Source: Sphaerisporangium cinnabarinum (GTDB lineage: Bacteria > Actinomycetota > Actinomycetes > Actinomycetales > Cellulomonadaceae). From it: DNA of 61,137 nucleotides. This document shows positions 53,689 to 61,137 of this stretch, piece after piece. The DNA is taken from NCBI GenBank assembly GCA_003052455.1, contig QAPD01000007.1:1-61137 (forward strand), read 5' to 3'. The notes below the pieces were generated by a model. It did not search any database, was not told the origin of the DNA, and saw nothing but the letters and a program-made list of their open reading frames with translations. A program made the position numbers and the translations under genes. Position 1 is the stretch's first letter, and the number at the start of each line of letters is the position of its first letter.

Positions 53689-55347
53689 ATGACCTCGGCG
53701 ACGACCCCCGTGACCGGCCCCCACGAGCCCCGGGTCTTCCACGTCTACGACACGACCCTGCGCGACGGCGCGCAGCAGGAGGGCATGAACCTCTCCGTCG
53801 CCGACAAGCTCGCCATCGCCCCGCTGCTCGACGAGCTCGGCGTCGGCTTCATCGAGGGCGGCTGGCCGGGCGCGGTGCCCAAGGACACCGAGTTCTTCCG
53901 CCGCGCGGCCAAGGAGCTCGACCTGCGCCGGGCGGTGCTCGCGGCGTTCGGCGCGACCCGCAAGGCCGGGCTGCGCGCGTGGGACGACCCGCAGGTGCGG
54001 GCGCTCGTCGACTCCGAGGCGCCGGTCGTCACGCTCGTCGCGAAGTCCGACGTCCGGCATGTCGAGCGCGCGCTGCGCACGACCCCCGACGAGGGCCTCG
54101 CGATGATCACCGACACGGTGTCCTTCCTCGTGGGCGAGGGGCGCCGCGTCGTCGTCGACGCGGAGCACTTCTTCGACGGCTACCGGTACGACGCCGCGTT
54201 CACGCGCGCGGCCGTGCAGGCCGCGTTCGAGGCCGGCGCCGAGGTCGTCGCGCTGTGCGACACCAACGGCGGCATGCTCCCCACGTGGGTCGCCGAGACC
54301 GTCGCGGAGCTGCGCGACGCCGTCGGGCTCCCGCACGGGCGCGACGCGCTGCCGGGGGACGCGCTGCTCGGGATGCACGCGCACAACGACTCGGGCTGCG
54401 CCGTCGCGAACACGCTCGCCGCCGTCGAGGCGGGCGCCGCGCACGTCCAGGGCACGGTGAACGGTTACGGGGAGCGCACGGGCAACGTCGACCTGCTCAC
54501 GGTCGTGGCGAACCTCGAGCTCAAGCACGGGGTGCGCACGCTCACGGGCGAGGGCCTGGAGGAGGCGACGCGCATCTCGCACGCGATCAGCGAGATCACG
54601 AACATCTCCCCGTACGCGCGCCAGCCGTACGTCGGGGCGAGCGCGTTCGCGCACAAGGCCGGCCTGCACGCCAGCGCCATCAAGGTGGACCCGGACCTGT
54701 ACCAGCACATCGACCCGACGGCGGTCGGCAACGACATCCGCATGCTCGTCTCGGACATGGCGGGCCGGGCGTCGATCGAGCTCAAGGGGCGCGAGCTCGG
54801 GTTCGACCTGTCGGGCCAGGGCGACCTCCTCACCCGCGTGACGAACCGCGTCAAGGACGACGAGGCGCGCGGCTACACGTACGAGGCGGCCGACGCGTCG
54901 TTCGAGCTGCTGCTGCGCGAGGAGATCGCGGGGGAGCGGCCGCCGTACTTCCGGGTCGAGAGCTGGCGCACGATCGTCGAGCGCGCGGGGTCGCGCGGCA
55001 CCGAGGCGACGGCGGAGGCGACCGTCAAGCTCCACGCCGGGGGTGAGCGCATCGTCTCGACGGGTGAGGGCAACGGTCCCGTCAACGCGCTCGACCACGC
55101 GCTGCGGCTCGCGCTCGGGCGCGTCTATCCCGAGATCGAGGCGTTCGAGCTCATCGACTTCAAGGTGCGCATCCTCGACACCGAGCAGGGCACGGACGCC
55201 ATCACGCGCGTGCTCATCGAGACGACCGACGGTTCGACGTCGTGGTCGACGGTCGGCGTCGGGCCGAACCTCATCGAGGCGGCGTGGGAGGCGCTCACCG
55301 ACTCCGCGATCTACGGGCTCGTCCACGCGGGCGTCGAGCCGCGCTGA
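53689..55347 (+). CDS. cimA: (R)-citramalate synthase
   Basis: A 552-residue enzyme of the isopropylmalate-synthase family. It condenses pyruvate and acetyl-CoA to citramalate, a threonine-free route to 2-oxobutyrate and isoleucine. The catalytic barrel has DTTLRDGAQQEGMNLS near residue 21, and the metal His pair is in GMHAHNDSG near 228. The segment FIEGGWPGAVPKD (near 54) is the mark of citramalate synthases and differs from the leuA-type enzymes. A C-terminal LeuA-like allosteric domain follows (about 420-552), so feedback by isoleucine is likely. GGAAGAGG precedes the ATG. Confidence 0.93.
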   Translation: MTSATTPVTGPHEPRVFHVYDTTLRDGAQQEGMNLSVADKLAIAPLLDELGVGFIEGGWPGAVPKDTEFFRRAAKELDLRRAVLAAFGATRKAGLRAWDDPQVRALVDSEAPVVTLVAKSDVRHVERALRTTPDEGLAMITDTVSFLVGEGRRVVVDAEHFFDGYRYDAAFTRAAVQAAFEAGAEVVALCDTNGGMLPTWVAETVAELRDAVGLPHGRDALPGDALLGMHAHNDSGCAVANTLAAVEAGAAHVQGTVNGYGERTGNVDLLTVVANLELKHGVRTLTGEGLEEATRISHAISEITNISPYARQPYVGASAFAHKAGLHASAIKVDPDLYQHIDPTAVGNDIRMLVSDMAGRASIELKGRELGFDLSGQGDLLTRVTNRVKDDEARGYTYEAADASFELLLREEIAGERPPYFRVESWRTIVERAGSRGTEATAEATVKLHAGGERIVSTGEGNGPVNALDHALRLALGRVYPEIEAFELIDFKVRILDTEQGTDAITRVLIETTDGSTSWSTVGVGPNLIEAAWEALTDSAIYGLVHAGVEPR

Positions 55348-55371
55348 GCCGGAGGGGCGGGCCGTCGGGCT

Positions 55372-55377
55372 TAGGGT
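55372..55377 (+). promoter_or_regulatory. -10 box of the lipoate ligase-family gene (leaderless)
   Basis: TAGGGT lies six bases before the GTG start. Confidence 0.55.
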
Positions 55378-55383
55378 GGACGC

Positions 55384-56433
55384 GTGCGTGGTGAGTACAA
55401 GGTCCCCGGTGGCAAGCTCGTGGCGGTCGACGTCGAGGTGGAGGCCGGGCGGCTCGCCCGGGTCGCGGTCAGCGGCGACTTCTTCCTCGAGCCGGACGAC
55501 GCGCTCGAGGACATCGACGGCGCCCTGACGGGCATGCCGGAGACGGCGACGGTCGCGCAGCTCGCGAGCGCCGTCCAGGCGGCGCTCGGCCCCGACGTGA
55601 CGATGGTCGGGTTCTCGCCCGAGGCGGTCGCGATCGCGGTGCGGCGGGCGCTCGGCCGCGCGACGGGCTGGGGCGACCACACGTTCGAGGTCGTGCACGA
55701 GGGCCCGGAGGAGCCGGCGATGCACCTCGCGCTCGACCAGGTGCTCACGGAGGAGCTCGACGAGGGCCGACGCGGCCCCACGCTGCGGATCTGGGAGTGG
55801 GCGTCGCCCGCGGTGATCATCGGCTCGTTCCAGTCGCTGCGCAACGAGGTCGACCCGGAGGGTGCCGAACGGCACGGGGTGACGGTCGTGCGGCGCATCT
55901 CCGGCGGGGGCGCGATGTTCGTCGAGCCCGGCAACACGATCACCTACTCGCTGTACGTGCCGGGGTCGCTCGTCGAGGGGCTCAGCTTCGAGCGCTCGTA
56001 CGCGTTCCTCGACGACTGGGTGCTGGGCGCTCTCGCCGACCTCGGCGTGGAGGCGACGTACAAGCCGCTCAACGACATCGCGTCGCCGGCCGGCAAGATC
56101 GCGGGCGCGGCCCAGAAGCGGCTGCGCGGGGGAGCGGTGCTCCACCACGTGACCATGGCGTACGACATCGACGCCGACAAGATGACCGAGGTGCTGCGCA
56201 TCGGGCGCGAGAAGCTCTCGGACAAGGGGACGACGAGCGCCAACAAGCGCGTCGATCCGGTGCGCTCGCAGACGGGCATGGCGCGCGAGGACGTCATCGA
56301 GGCGTTCAAGGAGCACTTCCGCTCGCGGTACCGCACGGTCGAGGGCGCCGTCACCCCCGAGGAGCGCGAGCGTGCGCAGGAGCTCGCGCGGACGAAGTTC
56401 TCGACGCCGGAGTGGACCGCGCGCGTCCCGTGA
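55384..56433 (+). CDS. Lipoate/biotin-protein ligase A family protein
   Basis: A 349-residue protein with the two LplA parts in reversed order. The small accessory domain comes first (MRGEYKVPGGKLVAVDVEVEAG, residues 1-85), and the catalytic BPL_LplA domain follows (about 95-290). The catalytic domain shows VVRRISGGGAMFVEPGN near 168 and the active Lys in ASPAGKIAGAAQKR near 238. It should attach lipoate to dehydrogenase E2 subunits; octanoate transfer is an alternative. The GTG start is fixed by the -10 box upstream. Confidence 0.85.
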   Translation: MRGEYKVPGGKLVAVDVEVEAGRLARVAVSGDFFLEPDDALEDIDGALTGMPETATVAQLASAVQAALGPDVTMVGFSPEAVAIAVRRALGRATGWGDHTFEVVHEGPEEPAMHLALDQVLTEELDEGRRGPTLRIWEWASPAVIIGSFQSLRNEVDPEGAERHGVTVVRRISGGGAMFVEPGNTITYSLYVPGSLVEGLSFERSYAFLDDWVLGALADLGVEATYKPLNDIASPAGKIAGAAQKRLRGGAVLHHVTMAYDIDADKMTEVLRIGREKLSDKGTTSANKRVDPVRSQTGMAREDVIEAFKEHFRSRYRTVEGAVTPEERERAQELARTKFSTPEWTARVP

Positions 56434-56735
56434 CGCGGGCGGGGCACAGCCTGGAGCTCTGCGTGGCCGGCGCGGGAGGGTGACGCCCGCCCGCGGGCCC
56501 GGCCTCCCGGTCTGAGCGGTCGCCCCGAGCCGGGCACCGCCCCGGCGATTGTTAAGAACGTGCAACATCTGCCGCCGTGGCTTCCGTTCGCGCACGCGTG
56601 GCAGTAATCTTCACGCATACGTCCACTGATGGAAGTAAGTTTCACACCGCGGGAGCCGACCGGCTGCGCGGGACCGTCAGGACACACGACCCGGCCGTTC
56701 CCCCCGACGGCCGACCAGAAAGGAAGTGTCACGGC
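56434..56735 (+). other. Control region of the sugar ABC operon
   Basis: These 302 bases hold no gene. A possible promoter is TTCCGT (56582-56587), 17 bases, TAATCT (56605-56610). TGGAA-GTAAG-TTTCA (56630-56644) is an imperfect palindrome 20 bases after that -10 box, a plausible operator. GTT-N10-AAC (56551-56566) surrounds a second weak palindrome. Ribosome site AAAGGAAG lies at 56719-56726. Confidence 0.45.
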
Positions 56736-58043
56736 ATGCAGCGACGCAGCACGGTGGCCGTCACGGGCACCCTCGTCCTCGCGCTCGGCCTGGCCGCGTG
56801 CAGCTCCGGCGGCGGGTCTGGCTCCGAGACGACCGGTGGCGACGACGCCACCGACTTCTCGGGCGAGACCCTCACCGTCTGGATCATGGAGGGCACCAAC
56901 CCCGACGCCGACGCGTTCTTCGACGAGGTGACGACCGCGTTCAAGGACGAGACGGGCGCCGACCTCCAGATCGAGTTCCAGCCGTGGGCCAGTGCCCACG
57001 ACAAGTTCACGACGGCCATCGCGGGCGGCACGACGCCCGACGTCGCGGAGGTCGGCACCACCTGGACGGGCGAGTTCGCCGACGTCGGCGCGCTCGCCGA
57101 CCTCTCGGACCGCATCGCGGACGCCGGCCTCGAGGACGACCTCGTCCCGGGGCTCGTCGAGTCCGCGACCCTCGACGGCGGCGTCTACGGCATGCCGTGG
57201 TACGCGGGCGTGCGCTCGGTCGTCTACCGCGCCGACCTCTTCGAGGCCGCCGGCATCGAGACCCCGACGTCGTGGGACGAGCTCGTCGCCGCGGCGGACG
57301 CGCTCAAGGCGGCGAACCCGGAGATCATCCCGTTCCCCGTCGCGGGCGACAGCCAGTACGGGGCGATGCCGTTCATCTGGGGCGCGGGTGGTGACCTCGC
57401 GGTGAAGGACGGCGACACCTGGACGTCGGAGATCAGCTCGCCGGAGTCGGTCGAGGGCCTCGAGTTCTACACCGGCCTCGCGACCGAGCACGGCTTCTCG
57501 ACGGCCGCCGCGACGACGTGGAAGGAGACGGACCTCCTCGCCGCGTTCGAGCAGGGCCAGGTCGGCATGATGATCTCCGGCAGCTGGACCCCCGGCAAGA
57601 TCCTCGCCGACGTCCCGGACATGGAGGGCAAGATCGGCGCTTTCCCGATCCCCGGCCAGACCGAGGGCCTGTCCGACTCGTTCCTCGGCGGCTCGCACCT
57701 CGGCGTCTTCGAGACCAGCGAGAAGCAGGACCTCGCGTGGAAGTTCGTCGAGATGATGACGACCGGCGAGTTCGCGCAGGCGTGGGGCGAGCAGTCCGGC
57801 TACTTCCCGGGCCAGACGTCGCTGCTCGAGAAGGTCATCGAGGAGGACGACCCGATCGTCGCGCCGTTCGCCCAGCAGATGGTGGAGGCCGGCCGCTCGG
57901 TCCCGGTCACGCCGCTCTACGGCCAGATCCAGGGCAAGAAGACGCTGGAGACGATGCTCCAGTCCGTCCTGTCGGGCAGCGCGACCGTCCAGGAGGCCGC
58001 CGACACCGCGGCCGCCGACATGGACGAGACGTTCGGTTCCTGA
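56736..58043 (+). CDS. Sugar ABC transporter substrate-binding lipoprotein
   Basis: A 435-residue extracellular binding protein of the family 1 (MalE-like) type. Residues 1-23 are a lipoprotein signal (MQRRSTVAVTGTLVLALGLA, then AC). The mature part has TLTVWIMEGTNPDADAFFDEV and the conserved PWYAGVRSVVYRADLFEAAGI near 152. Two permease genes and a GH3 hydrolase gene follow, so the ligand is likely a short oligosaccharide, perhaps of GlcNAc or beta-glucose. Confidence 0.94.
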   Translation: MQRRSTVAVTGTLVLALGLAACSSGGGSGSETTGGDDATDFSGETLTVWIMEGTNPDADAFFDEVTTAFKDETGADLQIEFQPWASAHDKFTTAIAGGTTPDVAEVGTTWTGEFADVGALADLSDRIADAGLEDDLVPGLVESATLDGGVYGMPWYAGVRSVVYRADLFEAAGIETPTSWDELVAAADALKAANPEIIPFPVAGDSQYGAMPFIWGAGGDLAVKDGDTWTSEISSPESVEGLEFYTGLATEHGFSTAAATTWKETDLLAAFEQGQVGMMISGSWTPGKILADVPDMEGKIGAFPIPGQTEGLSDSFLGGSHLGVFETSEKQDLAWKFVEMMTTGEFAQAWGEQSGYFPGQTSLLEKVIEEDDPIVAPFAQQMVEAGRSVPVTPLYGQIQGKKTLETMLQSVLSGSATVQEAADTAAADMDETFGS

Positions 58044-58049
58044 CCCGAC

Positions 58050-58086
58050 GCGTCCGGCCGCGGGCAGCACGCCCGCGGCCGGACGC
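58050..58086 (+). other. Intra-operon hairpin after the binding-protein gene
   Basis: A perfect 16-bp stem (58050-58065 with 58071-58086) has a 5-base loop, in the 112-base gap before the permeases. Hairpins here usually protect or end part of the message, so that more binding protein than permease is made. Confidence 0.7.
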
Positions 58087-58155
58087 CGCCCTCCGCCGGC
58101 ACCCCGACCGCCGGCGCCCGCACCACGACCCGCACCCCGCGACAGGACCTCTCCC

Positions 58156-59160
58156 ATGGCAGACCTTCGAGCCGCGCCCGGCGCCTCGCCGGCCCCGGCC
58201 GCCCCGGCCGACCGGCCGCCGTCGAGCACCGCGCCGACCGCCGTGCGCCGGCGCCGCACGGGCCTCGGCCACCGTTCCCCGCTGCGCCCCTGGCTGCTGC
58301 TGGCCCCGGGACTCGTCGTCCTCGGCGTCCTGCTCCTGTGGCCGCTCGTGCGCGTCGTGCTGCTCTCGCTGCAGGACTACGGCCTGCGGCAGATCGCGAG
58401 CGGCGAGTCCAACTGGATCGGGCTCCAGAACTACGCCGACCTGCTCGGCGACAGCTACCTGTGGACGACTGTCCTGCCCAACACCGTGCTGTTCGCCCTC
58501 GCGTGCGTCGTGCTCACGGTCGCGCTCGGGACCGCGGTCGCGCTGTTCCTCAACACGCTCGGCGGCTTCTGGCGGGGCGTCGGTGCGACGGCGATCATGG
58601 TCGCCTGGGCGGTCCCGGCGATCACGGGCACGTACGTGTGGGTGTGGATCTTCGACCCGCTGAACGGCCTCGTCGCCTCGGTGCTCGAGGGCGTGGGCGC
58701 GATCGAGCCCGGCACCGTCAACTGGTTCACGGAGCGCCTGTCGTTCTACGCGATCGCGACGCTCAACGTCGTGCACCACGGGTTCCCGTTCGTCGCGATC
58801 ACCGTGCTCGCCGGGCTCATGACGATCCCGCACGAGCTGCACGAGGCCGCCAAGGTCGACGGCGCGACGGCGTGGCGCCGGTTCTGGGCCATCACCGCGC
58901 CCATCCTGCGCCCCGTGTTCGCGGTCGTGACGATCCTGTCGACCATCTGGGACTTCAAGGTCTTCACGCAGATCTACCTCATGCCCGGCGGCAACGGCGG
59001 GAACAAGGACGTCTTCAACCTCGGCGTGTGGTCGTACATCCAGTCCTTCGCACAGGGCAAGTACGGCATGGGCGCGGCCATCGCGGTCCTGCTCACGCTC
59101 ATCCTGCTCGGCATCACGCTCGTCTACATGCGCACCCTGTTCAAGGAGGAGGAGCTGTGA
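58156..59160 (+). CDS. Sugar ABC transporter permease (MalF type)
   Basis: A 334-residue membrane protein with six predicted helices after a Pro/Ala-rich 35-residue N-terminal tail. The permease EAA loop is at HELHEAAKVDGATAWRRFWAITAPIL near residue 231, which docks an ATPase subunit. No ATPase gene is in the operon; actinobacterial sugar transporters often share one (MsiK). ACAGGACC lies before the ATG; the next gene overlaps the stop. Confidence 0.95.
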   Translation: MADLRAAPGASPAPAAPADRPPSSTAPTAVRRRRTGLGHRSPLRPWLLLAPGLVVLGVLLLWPLVRVVLLSLQDYGLRQIASGESNWIGLQNYADLLGDSYLWTTVLPNTVLFALACVVLTVALGTAVALFLNTLGGFWRGVGATAIMVAWAVPAITGTYVWVWIFDPLNGLVASVLEGVGAIEPGTVNWFTERLSFYAIATLNVVHHGFPFVAITVLAGLMTIPHELHEAAKVDGATAWRRFWAITAPILRPVFAVVTILSTIWDFKVFTQIYLMPGGNGGNKDVFNLGVWSYIQSFAQGKYGMGAAIAVLLTLILLGITLVYMRTLFKEEEL

Positions 59161-60050
59161 GCGCCGCCGTCGACACCCGCGCCACCCCCGGGTCCGGCGC
59201 CCGCACCGAGCAGGTGCTGCGCGCCCGCCGCCGTCGTCCCGGCGTGGCGGCGGCCAAGACCCTCGGGATCGTCGCCCTCCTCGCCTTCTCGCTCTTCCCC
59301 GCCTACTGGATGTTCTCCTCGGCGATCGACCCCGAGGCCGCCACGCGCGGCGCCCGGCTCCTGCCCGCCGGCGTCACGTGGGACAACTTCGTCACCGTGA
59401 TCGACGACGGCGGGTTCGGCCACTACCTGCGCAACTCCGTGCTCGTCGCGCTCGGCACGGTGCTCGCGTCGTCGGTCGTGGCGCTGCTCGCGGCCGTCGC
59501 GGTGAGCCGGTTCCGCTTCCGGTTCCGCAAGGCGATGCTCGTGCTCATCCTCATGGTGCAGATGGTGCCGCTCGAGGCGCTCGTCATCCCGCTGTTCATC
59601 CAGATGCGCAACCTCAACATGCTCAACTCGCTCCTGGGCCTGGCGGTCGTGTACCTCGCGTTCGCGCTGCCCTTCGCGATCTGGACCCTGCGCGGCTTCG
59701 TCGCCGCGGTGCCGGTCGAGCTGGAGGAGGCGGCGTTCCTCGACGGCGCGTCCTGGGGGCGCATGTTCTGGAAGGTCCTGGTGCCGCTCGTCGCGCCCGG
59801 GGTCGTCGCGACGAGCGTCTTCTCCTTCATCACCGCGTGGAACGAGTTCATCTTCGCGCTGACGTTCCTCCAGCAGTCGAGCAAGTACACGGTGCCGATC
59901 GGGCTGCAGAAGTTCTTCGGCGAGAACACGACCGACTGGGGCGCCGTCATGGCCGCGTCGACGGTCATCACGCTGCCCGTGCTCGTGTTCTTCGTCCTGG
60001 TGCAGCGCAACCTGTCGTCGGGCCTCACCGCCGGGTCGGTGAAGGGATGA
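59157..60050 (+). CDS. Sugar ABC transporter permease (MalG type)
   Basis: A 297-residue membrane protein with six helices. The EAA loop reads PVELEEAAFLDGASWGRMFWKVLVPL near residue 197. It forms the translocation channel with the MalF-type partner. GTG start, overlapping the previous stop by four bases (GTGA), with AAGGAGGAGG just upstream. Its own stop overlaps the GH3 start. Confidence 0.95.
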   Translation: MSAAVDTRATPGSGARTEQVLRARRRRPGVAAAKTLGIVALLAFSLFPAYWMFSSAIDPEAATRGARLLPAGVTWDNFVTVIDDGGFGHYLRNSVLVALGTVLASSVVALLAAVAVSRFRFRFRKAMLVLILMVQMVPLEALVIPLFIQMRNLNMLNSLLGLAVVYLAFALPFAIWTLRGFVAAVPVELEEAAFLDGASWGRMFWKVLVPLVAPGVVATSVFSFITAWNEFIFALTFLQQSSKYTVPIGLQKFFGENTTDWGAVMAASTVITLPVLVFFVLVQRNLSSGLTAGSVKG

Positions 60051-61137
60051 GCGCCGTGACGCCCCCGACCGCAGGCTCGGGCGCGGCGGAGCGCGCCGTC
60101 GACGTCGTGCGCGCCGTGAACGGCGTGCTCCTGCCCGGGTTCACCGGCACCGACGACCTGCCGACGTGGCTCGTCGACGCGGCCCGCGACGGCCTCGCCG
60201 GGGTCGTGCTGTTCGGGCACAACACGCCCGACGTCGCGACCACCGCGCGGCTGACCGCGCGCCTTCGCGGCGCGTCGCCCGACCTGCTCGTCGCGGTCGA
60301 CGAGGAGGGCGGGGACGTCTCCCGGCTGGAGGCGGCGACCGGGTCGAGCCTGCCCGGCAACGCGGCCCTCGGGCTGGTCGACGACGTCGCGGTCACCGAG
60401 GAGGTGGGCGTCGCGCTCGGCCGCCTGCTCACCGCGACGGGCGTCGACCTCGACCTCGCGCCCGACCTCGACGTGAACTCCGACCCCGACAACCCCGTGA
60501 TCGGCGTGCGCTCGTTCGGCGCGGACCCCGCGCTCGTCGCCCGCCACGGCGCGGCGTTCGTCCGCGGCCTGCACGCCGGGGGCGCGGGCGCGTGCGGCAA
60601 GCACTTCCCGGGCCACGGTGCGACGAACGTCGACTCGCACCTCGCGCTCCCGGTCGTGGACGCGAGCCTCGACGAGCTCCGCGCGCGCGACCTGCCGCCG
60701 TTCGTCGCGACCATCGCCCCGGGCGACGGGTCCGACGACGCGCTGCTCGACGCCGTGATGACGGCGCACGTCGTCGTCCCCGCGCTCGGCCCGCTGCCCG
60801 CGACGCTCGAGCCCGCCGTCGGCGCGCTCGTGCGCGAGCTCGGGTTCGACGGCCCGATCGTCACCGACGCGCTCGACATGGGTGCGGTCGCGACGTTCGC
60901 GGCGGACACCGCGTCCGGCGCCTCGTCCCGTGCCGTCGGCGACGACACGACGCCGCACGGCATCGGCGAGGTCGCGGTCCGCGCGGTCGAGGCGGGCGCC
61001 GACCTGCTGTGCCTCGGCACGACCGTCGGGCGCGACGACGAGGTCCTGTTCCGCCAGGCGCAGCGCGCGCTCGTGGACGCCGTCGCCTCCGGGCGCGTCG
61101 CGGTCGAGCGCCTGCACGCGTCCGCCGCGCGCACGGC
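60047..61137 (+). CDS. Glycoside hydrolase family 3 protein (partial, runs off the end)
   Basis: The first 363 codons of a GH3 enzyme are present, without a stop before the window ends. It has no signal peptide, so it is cytoplasmic. Seen are VDEEGGDVSRLEAATGSSLPG near residue 83, KHFPGHGATNVDSH near 185 and the nucleophile Asp in IVTDALDMGAV near 272. The KHFPGHG-T-DSH form is that of NagZ-like beta-N-acetylhexosaminidases; the downstream His should be the acid/base. It overlaps the permease gene by four bases (ATGA), so it cleaves what the transporter brings in. Confidence 0.9.
   Translation, partial: MSAVTPPTAGSGAAERAVDVVRAVNGVLLPGFTGTDDLPTWLVDAARDGLAGVVLFGHNTPDVATTARLTARLRGASPDLLVAVDEEGGDVSRLEAATGSSLPGNAALGLVDDVAVTEEVGVALGRLLTATGVDLDLAPDLDVNSDPDNPVIGVRSFGADPALVARHGAAFVRGLHAGGAGACGKHFPGHGATNVDSHLALPVVDASLDELRARDLPPFVATIAPGDGSDDALLDAVMTAHVVVPALGPLPATLEPAVGALVRELGFDGPIVTDALDMGAVATFAADTASGASSRAVGDDTTPHGIGEVAVRAVEAGADLLCLGTTVGRDDEVLFRQAQRALVDAVASGRVAVERLHASAART

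Noticed and set aside
53689-55347. Annotation as 2-isopropylmalate synthase (leuA)
   Set aside because: The EGGWPGAVPKD segment and the overall length fit citramalate synthase better.
56551-56566. LacI-type operator before the sugar ABC operon
   Set aside because: Only the outer three bases of each half match; too weak to call, and no LacI gene is nearby.
53401-56595. A 1064-codon minus-strand open frame opposite cimA and the lipoate ligase gene
   Set aside because: Same shadow effect. Both plus-strand genes have complete motifs and starts.

Overview
The window is chromosomal DNA of a very high-GC Gram-positive actinobacterium. The 16S rRNA gene, the extra helix in domain III of the 23S rRNA, and the GC-rich codon usage with many GTG starts all point to the order Micrococcales. 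The 16S variable regions look like Promicromonosporaceae, with Cellulosimicrobium or a close relative the best guess from memory. No phage, transposon, CRISPR array or tRNA gene was seen. Nearly all genes have intact reading frames and the base composition is even.

Layout. 1-5.4 kb: a 16S-23S-5S rRNA operon ending in a perfect hairpin. 5.6-9.5 kb: gatCAB (tRNA-dependent amidotransferase) and an acetyltransferase. 9.7-23.3 kb: a purine (urate/allantoin) and glyoxylate island: uraD-uraH-uricase, a divergent IclR regulator, malic enzyme-malate synthase-DUF6986-allE, then hyi-glxR-gcl-allB. All three transcription units carry the same 15-bp imperfect palindrome (TTCCG-N5-YGGAA), so one IclR regulon can be read directly from the DNA. 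23.4-28.2 kb: an ArsR/SRPBCC pair with two operators, a photolyase, a POT peptide transporter and a DoxX membrane protein. 28.5-32.8 kb: two different ilvD genes flanking a lipoprotein gene, then a pterin dehydratase-VOC fusion.

33.6-41.1 kb: a compact specialised-metabolism cluster. It has a divergent cytochrome P450, then five genes joined by 4-base start/stop overlaps: OleA-like thiolase, family 2 glycosyltransferase, second P450, OleC-like AMP ligase and OleD-like reductase. The OleB beta-lactone decarboxylase is absent, which suggests a beta-lactone or modified long-chain product rather than an olefin. This is the most likely undescribed system here. A DUF4037 gene and a GH13 alpha-glucosidase follow.

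44.1-55.3 kb: branched-chain amino acid synthesis (ilvB-ilvN-ilvC, leuB, ilvE, cimA). ilvB and cimA are each preceded by a short leader peptide rich in Ile/Leu/Val codons and a terminator hairpin, i.e. transcription attenuation. Both leader peptides, and about eight ordinary genes, start 6-7 bases after a -10 box and are probably translated from leaderless transcripts. An ASCH protein, a ROK repressor with its palindromic operator, and a DUF6069 membrane protein are interspersed. 55.4-61.1 kb: a lipoate/biotin ligase-family protein, then a sugar ABC transporter (binding protein and two permeases, no ATPase) coupled to a GH3 glycosidase that runs off the end of the window.
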